Shown in pieces: positions 40,571 to 51,178 of a DNA stretch of 64,000 bases. The position numbers and the translations under genes were made by a program. Every line of letters begins with the position of its first letter. The stretch's first letter is position 1. The notes beneath the pieces are model-generated. The model made no database searches. It was not told the DNA's origin and saw only the letters and a program-made list of their open reading frames with translations. Source of the stretch: Saccharomycopsis fibuligera x Saccharomycopsis cf. fibuligera (Eukaryota > Ascomycota > Saccharomycetes > Ascoideales > Saccharomycopsidaceae); contig CP012809.1 of the NCBI GenBank assembly GCA_001936135.1, positions 372,001-436,000 of the forward strand. Reading direction: 5' to 3'.

Positions 40571-41975
40571 TTATTGCGCTTGAATAATGAATCTGAGATA
40601 AGATCAAATAGCTGAAGTACCATTGTTAGCCACCTCCAAGATGATGTGATAGGATTTGCAAGGCGCTTTTTTATTCGAATTCATACAAGCTTTCTCATAT
40701 TCTGGTGTATTAAAAGACGCAATGGACCCTTCACTATTCAAATGCCTGACTTAAAATTCTGGGATTTCTGACAATGTCCCCTGAAGGGCACTAATCTCGC
40801 GGGAGTGAAACCATTTGAATTCAAGATCTCTACCATTTATATCAAGGGCTGCAGAAGCATTAAGCATAATTGGTGCCCCTATTCAATAATGTAAGGTGAA
40901 ACATTCACGGATCCATTAACATCGACTATTGGTGCATGTAAACCATTATCAAAACTGTATACTGTCCATTAAATTCTGGCTGCAAAATCATTTTGGTAAG
41001 CTTCCCTCCATCTCCAAATTCCTGCTTTACTGCTGATATGGTTTTTGCCATCTTTGCCAACAACTGTATCTAAAGTATCTACGTAATGACGAAAATTATT
41101 AGATAAGTCAGCAAGGACGTAACATCCACCCCAACCACCATATCCTGGGTGAGAAGGTTCATTCAAACCATTATGTAACACAAAAAGTGTCGCCGGGGTA
41201 TCGCCTTCCATAATGAATTCAAAGTCAGGATAGGACTCTCGTATTGCGCACGTTTTGGTTCACCCATTGAGCATTCACCAAAGAGCTATCTGGCCCACCC
41301 GCATCACTAGATTAGTATTTTTCTCCCGAGATCCCAGTCCAAGCAGCAAGCTTATAGTGATTAAATGGGCGAATTGAAGCTATGTGCTGAAGTTTTCGAA
41401 ATTCGCTCTAATCCAAAAACCAGGGTCATCTTGGTCAGATATTTCATATATTGTGAATTTCGAAATGAAGTTATCAATACGGGCAGGGCTGGTTAATCTC
41501 AAATAATTTGGGGCTTCAGCAGCAACTACCGAACCACCCCACACGAGGACATAAATATGGTCACCTTCGGAAGTTTCATCCACTGTTTGAATGAGCCTCT
41601 TAGTACCGGTACTAATATTTGTTCCATTTTCTAAATTGGCCATACCATATAATGCCTTTCCACCACTTAATATACTTCTGAAATAATCAGCACTTGGATA
41701 CGCAGACGAATGAGCAAGAAAATTTTCATGCACTTTTTCATAAGCGTCAATGACGTTCAAGATAAGATCTTCTCTCACAGTATTGTTTTGCCAGTATGAG
41801 GTGGTGTCCACTATTTCTTTCAAATTGATTTCATTGGTGTACAAAAGTAATATTACCATGGACTCATTACCAATATCCGTCAACACAAACACGTTGGGTT
41901 TGAGGTCCTTCTCTAGAACTTGGGCGTAAATGGCAAAAGAAAAAAAGTCAAGTAGATTAGTATTGTAGATATCAT
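40571..41975 (-). pseudogene. Broken DUF1593 (Sde182 nucleoside-hydrolase-like) gene
   Basis: Almost the full length of a family member (about 468 codons) can be followed in pieces on the minus strand. A secretory-type start MISTILIYLTFF at 41975 is followed, after a frame change in a T run, by YAQVLEKDLKPN. The longest intact piece (41892-41380) has VFVLTDIGNES, LLLYTNEINLKEIV, SGGKALYGMANL, YVLVWGGSVVAAEAP and YEISDQDDPGFWIR. Then come AAWTGISGEKY, SLVNAQWVNQNVRNT, FIMEGDTPATLFVLHNGLN, HPGYGGWGGCYVL, HAPIVDVNGSVNVSP and, near the end, SYHIILEVANNGTSA. I count about eight stops or frame changes. Family members are secreted, with a nucleoside-hydrolase-like fold and polysaccharide-associated roles. 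Decay looks recent, since the order is complete and no large deletion is visible. Confidence 0.85.
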
Positions 41976-43120
41976 TTTTTTCTTATAAAGGATGAAAATG
42001 AATGGCCCAACAATTTGAGAAGTCTTGCAGAGCAGACTTAAAATTTTTATATTAATTTTAGTCTTCTTGTAAAGTATCGAGTGTTGTGACCGTTCAACAA
42101 AGCTATAGAAGCCAAAATCAATTGTACCGGATAGCTTGAGTTGCGGGGTGCGTATTCTCCTGAGTGCAAATCTAAATTGTTTCCAATGACCCTGCAGCTA
42201 TGGTGGACTCGGAAAAATTTCCCTACTTTTGTGGTATTGTTTGGTGAAAATTCCACAGTTTTCCCTTACGGCTCGTTGTAAAACCCAGTCCTATATATTT
42301 TGCTTTGCCATTCCAATTATATTTAAATAAATTCAGTCTCAAAGTGGCATCTCAGCTTCAAGGGCATCCAATGACTCAGGCAATGCGAGCACCATCAGGA
42401 TACTTGTAGCCAGGAAACGTTGAGATTAAACTAAAATGAAATTGTATTTCCCGAGTTAATTTATTATCTTTCAAGTGAGTATTTGAAGCATTGAAATCAA
42501 AATAGTGACATGGTTATATGAAACCGCTTACCAAGATTTTCTGCATGTTGGAGCGACGAAAAGCAAATTGGAATAATAACAGAGACCACTTCTTAAAGTA
42601 AAGCCCTAAGTTTATGATTCATTACCTTATGGCCATTACAATTGATGAGTAGCTATATTCTCAGCGATTTTGCCTATTTAGCCTACCTGTATACATGTTG
42701 TTGACGATATCTTAAAATGGTCCATTTCCTCGCGGAACAATAACCCAATAATTGTCTGTCATGCGTAGATTTTCCCAGGGCCATTGCAGGGTTTAAGTAT
42801 GTTGCACACAATTGCCCAGTTCCAGTAGTCTAGCGTCATCATTGATCCAAGTTTGGATGGGCAAAAAATTCGTAATTCAAAAAGCCTTGTCTATATTCGC
42901 CCTGCATTTTAGATTATATACCATAATGACGGGCGACTTATTTGTTTTGTGTAAATAGTTAATAAACTAACTACTGTGCATCCACGGAACCAAAACAAAA
43001 TGCATTGAAGAAACATGAACAACTAAAGAACTGCTTGCTAAATATATGTACAAAAAGAAACAGTCAAATCTAAATACTCTAATCTAACTTAATCTAATGT
43101 GCTAATCTTCAAAAACGTTT
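41976..43120 (-). pseudogene. Degenerate protein-like sequence, family not recognised
   Basis: Between the DUF1593 pseudogene and LAP3, the minus strand holds protein-like stretches broken by stops. The clearest (about 42912-42690) reads MQGEYRQGFLNYEFFAHPN, then in another frame TWINDDARLLELGNCVQHT and LQWPWENLRMTDNYWVIVPR. Further down, near 42340-42270, NWNGKAKYIGLGFTTS is visible, and 42256-42047 is open for 69 codons without an ATG (HSGEYAPRNSSYPVQLILAS). The composition looks like former coding sequence, but I cannot name a family, and the pieces may belong to one gene or two. Plain intergenic sequence is the alternative for part of it. Confidence 0.35.
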
Positions 43121-44575
43121 CTAATTGTGAATTTCTTTGCCACAAACAGCCAAAGCCCCACATGGATCATAAGGAGGCAAAACAATTGGTTCACTGTCCA
43201 ACAAATTAACGTATTCCTCAATGTCATGCTTATCGACAACAATTTGGTAACAATGTTGTTCAAAGTAGTCTTGAGTCATGACGTAGTAGCCTTTGTTACC
43301 AGAATCAGGACCCCAAGAATTCTCCACTCTATATCTGACAGCATTACCATCTTCGTCAACATGAACCGCAGTAATGACCATGGCATGTGTCATTAATGAT
43401 TGATGGTAAACTAATCTGGAAGCCTTTTGTTGTTTTTCTTCGTATCCAATCAATTTGTAGTCCCATAAATCAACATCCATGATGCCTTTCTTTTTGTTCA
43501 TGTATAGTGGGGTATGGGAACCAAAAAATACTGGCTTGTTTTCTCTAATACGTTTGATAATGGCCTTAGTAAGTACTTCGTTTGGCATGTTCAAATAACT
43601 AACAATCTTGGAACCAGAAACGTTACCCAAACGATCAATTTTGATCATACGTTCATATGGGTTTCTTGGGTCATTAAGCAAACTGACCTGAGTCGAAGCA
43701 TCATATTCAGCAACTTCGGTTAAAAATTTTAATGGAGTAGATTTCAAAGAATGGTATTTGCTATCCTTGTCGTAGTATTCCCAAACAATCTCATCATTTG
43801 GCGATGGTGGAGCACCAAGGAAAATCACCAACAATCTATGGATTTCTTGCACTTGTTGAACTTTGATTTCTTCAACAGATTCACCTTTGGCCAATTTTTC
43901 TCTCAAAACTTCAGCAAACTCTCTCAACTTGGTGGTGATCAAGTAGTTCAATTTTCTTGAGGCAAGAGTATTGTAAGAATCTGGAAAAACAGTGTTTGGC
44001 ACAATACCATATTTGTTGATAATATTGGTGAACATATCATATTGACCACCGTCACAAACTGGGTCAGTCAATAAGTATTGGATCAATCTTGAGTCCACTG
44101 GTTCTTGGTGGGTTTCAATGATTTGGTCCAAGAAAAAATTAGCCTTTTCCAACTTATCATAAAAGAACAAATAAGATGGTGATAACTGAAACTCTTTCAA
44201 ATTGTATTTTTCGTAAAATTTCAAACGCAAAATGTTGGTAGCGGCAAACAACCAGCATCTACCAGAACTCTTTTGATTGGTAACTGGAGCACCTTCTTGC
44301 TTGATTTGATCAGAGAAAAGGTTAAGGTTCTTAATGGTTTGGTCACGGCTAACAAGCACATCGTCAGCATTAGCGTTTTGCAAAACGGTGGCGGCAAGCC
44401 TTGTGTTCAAATCATTGGAAAGATCTTGTTTCCATTGCTTTAAAGCATCAACTGAAAGAGATGAAGTCATTCTGAGTTGATTGATTATAGATTTACTAGT
44501 TGAGGTATTAGTGATAGTTGTGTGCGCAAAGTTTCGACTAATTCTGCTACTTCTTTTCAAAACAGCAGTGAACAT
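43121..44575 (-). CDS. LAP3: Bleomycin hydrolase / aminopeptidase C (papain-type cysteine protease)
   Basis: 484 residues. Catalytic triad visible: Cys107 in SGRCWLFAATN, the His in SLMTHAMVITAV and the Asn in RVENSWGPDSGNKG. Other family blocks are GAPVTNQKSSGR, LSPSYLFFYDKLEKANFF, DPVCDGGQYDMFTNIINKYG and VFFGSHTPLY. The enzyme is a hexameric cytosolic peptidase with aminopeptidase and homocysteine-thiolactonase activity. Residues 1-35 form a basic, Ser/Thr-rich, acid-free presequence before a second Met at 36 (MTSSLSVDAL), so two products, mitochondrial and cytosolic, are plausible as in S. cerevisiae. The upstream ATG is at 44575. The C-terminus (GALAVCGKEIHN) extends slightly past the family's usual end. 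Confidence 0.95.
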   Translation of the reverse strand: MFTAVLKRSSRISRNFAHTTITNTSTSKSIINQLRMTSSLSVDALKQWKQDLSNDLNTRLAATVLQNANADDVLVSRDQTIKNLNLFSDQIKQEGAPVTNQKSSGRCWLFAATNILRLKFYEKYNLKEFQLSPSYLFFYDKLEKANFFLDQIIETHQEPVDSRLIQYLLTDPVCDGGQYDMFTNIINKYGIVPNTVFPDSYNTLASRKLNYLITTKLREFAEVLREKLAKGESVEEIKVQQVQEIHRLLVIFLGAPPSPNDEIVWEYYDKDSKYHSLKSTPLKFLTEVAEYDASTQVSLLNDPRNPYERMIKIDRLGNVSGSKIVSYLNMPNEVLTKAIIKRIRENKPVFFGSHTPLYMNKKKGIMDVDLWDYKLIGYEEKQQKASRLVYHQSLMTHAMVITAVHVDEDGNAVRYRVENSWGPDSGNKGYYVMTQDYFEQHCYQIVVDKHDIEEYVNLLDSEPIVLPPYDPCGALAVCGKEIHN

Positions 44576-44616
44576 GAGAGAGTCTATAAGCTATTCATGT
44601 ATATCGTATCTGTGAG

Positions 44617-44651
<35 letters not shown>

Positions 44652-45361
44652 AAAAAAAAAGAGGATAAACTAGGACGAGAAGTCAACTAGAATTAGATTA
44701 GGCAATGTGATCCAAGCCGTTTGCAAGGGGATATTCCCAATTGCAGCCGATTTGCAGCCGCTGAGGCCATGGATCCAGAACCGGTAAAATACGCTACCCT
44801 ACCGCGGAGAACCTTATAACAGCTACCGGTCACTGTTACGAGGTGTACAGTAATTGTGTTACTCACTCACGACGGCTGTGACTGTCTACATGTAACTTAA
44901 TGATCGGCTATTACAATCAATATGATATTGTGGTGATATTAAATGTATGTATGACTGTCGTTGGGTCATTGCGGTCAACACTTACTGTCTCATTAAATCG
45001 TCTTCGCCCTAAAATTTTCCGCACCGATCGGCGATGAGACTCCGATGAGCGGGAGTAAGAGGCAATATGCGGTAATATTCGGCTACCTATGGTATGTCGA
45101 GTACTACGTTCACAAAATTCAACGTCTATGATTAGACAATAGCAGCAGAGCAATAATTGCTAAAAAAAAAAATTTTTCTTTTCTTTTCTTTATTCAGGTC
45201 TATCATGCCAATCGATATAGAAAGTAAAAAATGTTGCAAATGAGAAAATGTCTATAAATACATGGGTTTCTTTCGTTATTAGTGATTATTAGGTTAACTC
45301 GCTAGATTAAGTTAGTTGGTGAAAAAGGGAAAATTTCTGAAGAAAAAGAAAGATCCAAATG
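44576..45361. promoter_or_regulatory. LAP3 upstream region / KAP122 3' flank
   Basis: 786 bp between two minus-strand genes. It holds an A33 tract at 44617-44649 right before the LAP3 start, then a GC-richer segment (44710-44840) and AT-rich 3' flank of KAP122. No gene is seen. Confidence 0.5.
44617..44649. repeat. Poly(A) tract, 33 A
   Basis: An uninterrupted A run on the plus strand, 41 bp upstream of the LAP3 ATG (poly-T in the LAP3 sense). It probably acts as a stiff nucleosome-excluding promoter element. Confidence 0.9.
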
Positions 45362-48300
45362 TCAAAAATCAATTAGCCCATTAGCTGCTAACCAGTAATT
45401 CTTTATCACATTGTTAGTCTTTCTTGAGGCTTTTGTCAAGTAAATCTTTTGAATAAACACTTCAATGTCTGGCAATGCTAACTTGCCAGCATAAACACGC
45501 AGTTGGTTAATCAACATTAAGGCAGTACGCATCCAAGTTTTGAACTGTAATGGATACTTTCCCACCAAGTTACGAACAATGTCACAATATAATTCGGAGT
45601 TTGATCGAGTAGCTACTAATAATGCGCTAAATGTCACGTTAGTCAAGTTTTGGCCCAAGCTGCTGTTGATGAATAAATTGCTAATGAAATCATGATTCTC
45701 TTTGTTTCCTGCTTTCAAGCTTACCAATACTGTCCAGAAATTCACTGCACATTTGATAACAAACTTCTCATTTGACAGTTTGAGAATTGTTAAGCAAGAA
45801 TCCAAAATTAACTTAACACTATCTATTCCTCCGTCAGTGTACTCATTGATATGCAAAAAAAGATCGGGTTTTTTCTCCAAGATCACCGTGATAAATTTTA
45901 AAGCAGAGGCGAATAGATCAACATCTTGATGAATCATAACATGCTCTTTCACAAACAACTTAAAAACTGTCTTTGACACTATTTCACGGCTCAAGTTACG
46001 ATAATTTGATGCGATCACTGTCTCAAACAAGTTGAATAACTGCGTAATAGCCATGGATTGACTGGTAATTTGATTTGGACTACAAGCAATCCTTTGAGTA
46101 ATGTCGTCAAACTTGGACACCACATAATTTAAAATGATATCATTATCAAACACAAATGGGCCTTCAAGGTCCTCACATAATCCACTTCTAAAAATGGCAC
46201 AACATTTCTCCGTTATTTGATTATGGTAGTTAATCATATTGTTTATTGTACCATTTGCATTGTGATAATGCGTAATAAAGATATCCGTCAACAGAGCATC
46301 TAATGAATAATCGGAAATAAGTTTCAATATTTTATCGTGAACCCCCAATACATCAGCACGCCAATATGCACTAACAGCATTGCGTTCTTCATCATTATAA
46401 AAAATTGAAGATTCCTCTGGTAACTGCATACCTTTACCAATTTCACCCAAACAATTTATTAACGACAACAAATACTCCAAAATAACATTAAACTTTTCCA
46501 CTTCTGCCTCATTAGCCACCACTGCCACAGTCATTGACTTGATTTCTTTAATTAGTTTATCTGATTGGCTGGTGAGTAGTTCAAGCAACTTGGAAATATA
46601 AATAGCTTGGGTGTCTGGAACCTTGATACCCTGGATGATGAAAGCAACTGAGTTTATAATTTTCTCCCTGGTGAACGAATTGAAATTTATTGTGCTGATA
46701 ACCTCAACAAGAATTGTTTCGAATTTGGGTAATGAGCTAGTTAACGATGATCTACAGTCATTGCAGATATGACAAATCGCTCTAGCCACAAGCAACTCAA
46801 AGGTTTTTGGAAATGATAAAGACCCAGTGGCGGAAAGAGATAATAAATTGAACAAATAGTCCAAGACAGGGTTTAAAAACTCCGTGCCATAGCTCAGTTT
46901 GTAAAAAAAGTGAATACAGGTTAAAAAGTTTACTGTGGTTGTCATTAGGTAACTGTTATTTGAAGCAAGACTAAACTCAAGGAAACCAGAGTTACTGAAA
47001 AGCGAAACCAAATTGGACTTGATATCTTTACTCACATTGTCTTCAGTAACAGCTCCTAACAGTGAGTTAATTATATATAATGATGCTTCAATTTCTGAAA
47101 TTGCTTTGGCAGTTGGGCCACCAGCGTTCACCGCTTCAGAGAGATTATTTGTAATGTTATCAAATAAAGTCTTGAAAATAGTATCTTTGATTATTGGGTA
47201 AATTGTTTCAAAAAGGTCGCTAATGTCGCGACGGTAGGAGCTATATTCGTCTTTAAATATCTCGATATCCTTCATGGATGATTCACTGTGTATTGGTAAC
47301 TGAATTTTGTTCCAGTAAACTTGGCTAAGCTGGATCAACAACTGTTTAAATTTTTGTCTGAACAAAGAAAGATTTTCAGGAGTTTTTAATAATATCAACA
47401 TGCTATCACTGTCATCAATCAAGTAGTCGGACGTCTCTAACCAGAACTCAGTAAAATCTTTTGAAATTTGCTCCTCCAAAACTGGTATTCCTGGAAAATT
47501 TGAGAGCTTGATCAAAGCATCCAAAATATAATTGCAATCTTCCTTGATTAATAAAGTGCTGATTCTGACCATATCCAATTCAAGATATGCGACAATTAAT
47601 CTTGAAAAATCTCGTACTGGTCCTTCTTCATCGGTACCCAAATAATTTAAGTAATTCATACCCCAACTTTGAAATATTAAATTGTTTAATGACTGCTTGA
47701 GTTCCGAGTGCACCAAATTAGCATACGTTTCCAAAAGGTTGGTGAATAAATCGATAATTACTTCAATTAACTCAGAATCATTTCCTAACTGCTCGGTAGT
47801 GGTATGAGCAAGCAAAAAACTCAAAAATAAGTTCAAAGTTGTATCCAAATCAAACCTTTCAGTGGAATTTAGTTGCGAAAAAGAAATATAGGAAGTCCAA
47901 GCACTAAAACATTTCACAGAATCCACCATTGTTGATGGGTAAATCAAGCTGTTTGATTGAACCACTGTAAGTTGGTTAATGTTTAGTTCAAATAAATAAT
48001 TAATGAAAACTCCAGTAGATACAAAGAGTTCTGCCTTCATTGCCAAATGTAGCTCTTCCTTCACTTTATCATTCATAGTATTTTTTTTCAAGATATCTTC
48101 TATAATGATTTGGGAAAATAAGAAAACCAATGATATTTTGGGCTGTGGATTTTGTTGAACTGATTCCACCAACTGCTTGCCAGCATCCGGGATACTGGTT
48201 GTCGACATAGATAAAGATTGCAAGTTTGCCGGGGCAGAAAATGAGTTTATGAGTTGCAATAATGTTAAAAGAGGATTAACCCATATCTTGTAATTATACG

Positions 48301-48745
48301 AGTAAATTAAGGACAAGTTACTAAACACCTTTTTGATAACAAATAAGTTATTAACTTTGTTGTTAAGATATTCATTTAATAGGCCGTTTAAGTGGGCCAA
48401 ATGATTCAACAACAACTGATTAAGTACTGTGTACTTTTGGATGTCTTCGTCACTCTCGTCTTGTTGCTGTTGCAGATCATTTTCGTCAGCAGAAATAACT
48501 GTTTTACCCCAAGTTGAAAAAAGCTGATTCAACTTGACGGTATAAGTTAAAGCTCCAAAGAAACGGCAAAGCACAGAATACTGTTTCTGCGGGTCCAAAA
48601 GCTCGTCAGCAAGAACGAGAGCATTATTTTGTCTTTGTATGGATTGCAACTGAGCTTGGATCTGAGCAATGGCCGTTGAATCGACTGAGTTCGAGTAAAG
48701 CTTCTCAATCAACAAGACAATCTCCTCAATATTTAGCGCTTGCAT
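45362..48745 (-). CDS. KAP122: Importin-beta family karyopherin, Kap122/Pdr6-like
   Basis: 1127 residues with the composition and helix-repeat texture of a HEAT-repeat karyopherin throughout and no other domain. The N-terminus, MQALNIEEIVLLIEKLYSN followed by QLQSIQRQNNALVLADELL and CRFFGALTYTVKLN, matches the start of Kap122/Pdr6. The C-terminus (PLQFKTWMRTALM; SRKTNNVIKNYWLAANGLIDF) also fits. Kap122 imports TFIIA and some other cargoes into the nucleus; in S. cerevisiae loss changes drug sensitivity. Length agrees with the 1081 residues of the S. cerevisiae protein. The ATG is at 48745. Other importin-13-like karyopherins are the alternative. Confidence 0.75.
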   Translation of the reverse strand: MQALNIEEIVLLIEKLYSNSVDSTAIAQIQAQLQSIQRQNNALVLADELLDPQKQYSVLCRFFGALTYTVKLNQLFSTWGKTVISADENDLQQQQDESDEDIQKYTVLNQLLLNHLAHLNGLLNEYLNNKVNNLFVIKKVFSNLSLIYSYNYKIWVNPLLTLLQLINSFSAPANLQSLSMSTTSIPDAGKQLVESVQQNPQPKISLVFLFSQIIIEDILKKNTMNDKVKEELHLAMKAELFVSTGVFINYLFELNINQLTVVQSNSLIYPSTMVDSVKCFSAWTSYISFSQLNSTERFDLDTTLNLFLSFLLAHTTTEQLGNDSELIEVIIDLFTNLLETYANLVHSELKQSLNNLIFQSWGMNYLNYLGTDEEGPVRDFSRLIVAYLELDMVRISTLLIKEDCNYILDALIKLSNFPGIPVLEEQISKDFTEFWLETSDYLIDDSDSMLILLKTPENLSLFRQKFKQLLIQLSQVYWNKIQLPIHSESSMKDIEIFKDEYSSYRRDISDLFETIYPIIKDTIFKTLFDNITNNLSEAVNAGGPTAKAISEIEASLYIINSLLGAVTEDNVSKDIKSNLVSLFSNSGFLEFSLASNNSYLMTTTVNFLTCIHFFYKLSYGTEFLNPVLDYLFNLLSLSATGSLSFPKTFELLVARAICHICNDCRSSLTSSLPKFETILVEVISTINFNSFTREKIINSVAFIIQGIKVPDTQAIYISKLLELLTSQSDKLIKEIKSMTVAVVANEAEVEKFNVILEYLLSLINCLGEIGKGMQLPEESSIFYNDEERNAVSAYWRADVLGVHDKILKLISDYSLDALLTDIFITHYHNANGTINNMINYHNQITEKCCAIFRSGLCEDLEGPFVFDNDIILNYVVSKFDDITQRIACSPNQITSQSMAITQLFNLFETVIASNYRNLSREIVSKTVFKLFVKEHVMIHQDVDLFASALKFITVILEKKPDLFLHINEYTDGGIDSVKLILDSCLTILKLSNEKFVIKCAVNFWTVLVSLKAGNKENHDFISNLFINSSLGQNLTNVTFSALLVATRSNSELYCDIVRNLVGKYPLQFKTWMRTALMLINQLRVYAGKLALPDIEVFIQKIYLTKASRKTNNVIKNYWLAANGLIDF

Positions 48746-49574
48746 CTGAAACTATCTATTGCTGTGAGTTTAGGAATGCTTTAAAATACTCTACAAGGAT
48801 GGAGAGTATTTTGTTTGTCTGTGACGAAGCTTGTCTGGTGGTGGCAAAAGCTGAACAGAACTCTTTTGTCGTGGTGGGTGTGCAAAGGAGTTGATAACTG
48901 GGAAGCCCTAATAAGATTTGACTATTGCAGAGCACCAAACTTCGAAGAGAAAGACACCAGAGAGCTGAGAGTGAGAGTAGCGTAGTTGCAGATTTTTAGT
49001 GGGCGTGAATGGCGATGCTGGAGCTAGCAGTACTGATGATATTGGCGGTGGTCTAACTAGTGCTGGAGTATTGATTGCTCTTGGTCCTTTGTTTTTTTGT
49101 TTTTTTTTTTTCGCCTTCGATTTTGTTTTTGTCCTGCAGCAGTGGCTATCACCGGCAAACAAAGGTGCGTCGCGCCCTCGAGGAAATCTTTGATGTCAAG
49201 ACCATTCCAGAGCACTCTGACACCACACTGTGTGTATATGAGAGTTCCACTAACAGTTGCTCATGAGCCAGTATACTCCATAGCAGGTCATCGCTGCAGA
49301 CCCGACATTTTCACTTCCGACCGCAATACAAAGGTCGTTTAATGCGTTATTGTTGAGAGATATTTAATCTTTGCCATCAATTGTGTTTATTTGTCCTTAT
49401 ATATTTTGTTTGAACGCAGGAAAAAGTTATTAAGGAAATCACAAAGGCATTAAGAGTTTGATAGCAATACTCAAAGTGGGCTAATCTACTGTGATGCGTA
49501 AAAAAATTATTGTTAATTGAGCAAGCTTGCATTATTACAATCATTGTGGTGAGATCCTACTTTTTCAGCACTTA
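48746..49574. promoter_or_regulatory. KAP122 upstream region, no gene seen
   Basis: About 830 bp. Frames at 48999-49342 on the plus strand run through a T-rich tract, overlap each other and lack consistent starts. The region up to 49340 is richer in GC than the rest and probably includes the KAP122 promoter. Confidence 0.4.
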
Positions 49575-49840
49575 CAAATGACAATTGCAATCAGATCACC
49601 GTTGAACTGAGGCTTTGGAAATTACCAGAACACTATTCAAAAGATCTTTGGCCAACAAAGCCAGTCATTCCAATGCCACTATATACAGCTATATACAAGA
49701 AAGAAATGAACAAATGGTGGGGACAAGCCCAAAAGAACGAGTCCCCGAGAGGATAAGAACTAAAAATGGAGGAGAAGCTGGCTCTAAAAAAAAAAAAAAA
49801 AGAAAAGGTTGAAGTAAAACAGAAGAATACTATAAGTGAG
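49575..49840 (+). repeat. Dispersed repeat, copy C: diverged 5' fragment of the A/B element
   Basis: Same orientation as copy B. It matches B from about 38884 to 39136, including TTTGGAAATTACCAGAACAC, CATTCCAATGCCACTAT, AAATGGTGGGGACA and ACTATAAGTGAG. Most differences are C/T or A/G exchanges in both directions, with one A17 insertion-like run at about 49786-49802. Similarity stops after the ACTATAAGTGAG motif, so about 600 bp of the element are absent. Confidence 0.85.
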
Positions 49841-49878
49841 ACGAATTGAAGAAGCAAAGGCTAGATCGTTAGTATACC

Positions 49879-49930
49879 AAATAGAAACAACAAATAGAAA
49901 CAACAAATAGAAACAACAAATAGAAACAAC
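49879..49930. repeat. 13-bp tandem repeat x4
   Basis: Four perfect copies of AAATAGAAACAAC lie just right of repeat copy C. No coding role. Confidence 0.85.
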
Positions 49931-51178
49931 AAACAATAATTATAAGAATAACCAGTAATTGTAGCGCAAACGAAGAGAAAAAAAATAGCCCTTGAGGAAT
50001 AAAGCAAACGCAAACAAGATTGAAGTAATAATACATGATAAAAAATAAAAAAGAAGAGTCAACAAAGTCACGACACTCCAATGCATGCAAGGTCACCGTT
50101 AGCTCCAAAAGCAGATATCGAGTTTCTTTGCAAAACCAAGCTTGTCAAGCTTCCCGCAACTGTTCTAAGCTGTCTGATTCACCTTACTGCTGTTGTCACT
50201 GGCCAGCTATTGCTTTTTCAAGCTGCCTTTGCCTTTTTGCTTTTTTATTTGCTGCCATGAGGCTCGCTGCTTTTGTTCAACTGTTAAGGCTGCACTTAAT
50301 AATCGGTCATCATGACATAGTCTTGATAAATAATAGTCTACACTCTACTATACCTATTTTTATCATGCTGTTTCATGCACAACATGCATAATATCCATCT
50401 TGGCTTCCCTTTGTACACAGTTCACAATAATCTTTTTGAAATGGCCCTGTTATAATTTTACATTAAAATCATGATTCCTTCTGTAAAAAAGAGAAATACA
50501 CTTTTTTTTTTTCTTTTTGGAATGTGACTTCTATATGGGCAAAGCAGAGTACGAGTGGTGGAGCGAGAACTTTTTTTTAAAAATTTATTTAGTATATATA
50601 GATATTGGTATTCTTTTTCTCTTTATATTCTGGCTATTAAGTAGCTACTATATTAGACACCTGTCTGAGGAGGTTGAACTTGACATATATCATGCACTGT
50701 GAGTTTCAAGGCACGTTACTAACTTGAAACGTTTTCATATTATTGTTGTAATGGCTCAGATTGCGCGGCTTTTTTTAATTCATTAGTTTCTAATTTTGCA
50801 TGATTTCCGTTCTCTTCTATTCCTTAATCTAGCTAGGCATTATATAGCTTTACTCACAAGACCACAATCAAATTTTTCCAGGAATATTAAACAGAAGGCA
50901 CACTGACAGTTCCCAAGCAGCCTTTTTCTGTCCAACTGTTAACTACAACGCTCAATTCAAAGTATATCGAGTTCCTAAAGAAGTCGATAAGTAGATACTA
51001 CTAAATTGCAATAATTAGCCGGAAGACATAGATAAAAAACTAATTTAATTCAAAAGCAATAATAATATAATGTATGGATCAATTTAGCAAGATTGCCAAG
51101 TTGAAGAAAAAAGAGAAGAAAAACAGAAACAGCTAAAAAAGAGAAAAAAAAAATTACAGACCCAAAGAACACCAGAAC
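49931..51178. other. Spacer left of GDH2 (3' side), no gene seen
   Basis: About 1.25 kb of AT-rich sequence. The 50517-50702 frame opens only with TTG. A GTTTCATGC..ACATGCAT stretch at 50370-50388 resembles the module found upstream of two secreted-peptide genes, but no such gene is visible nearby. Confidence 0.5.
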
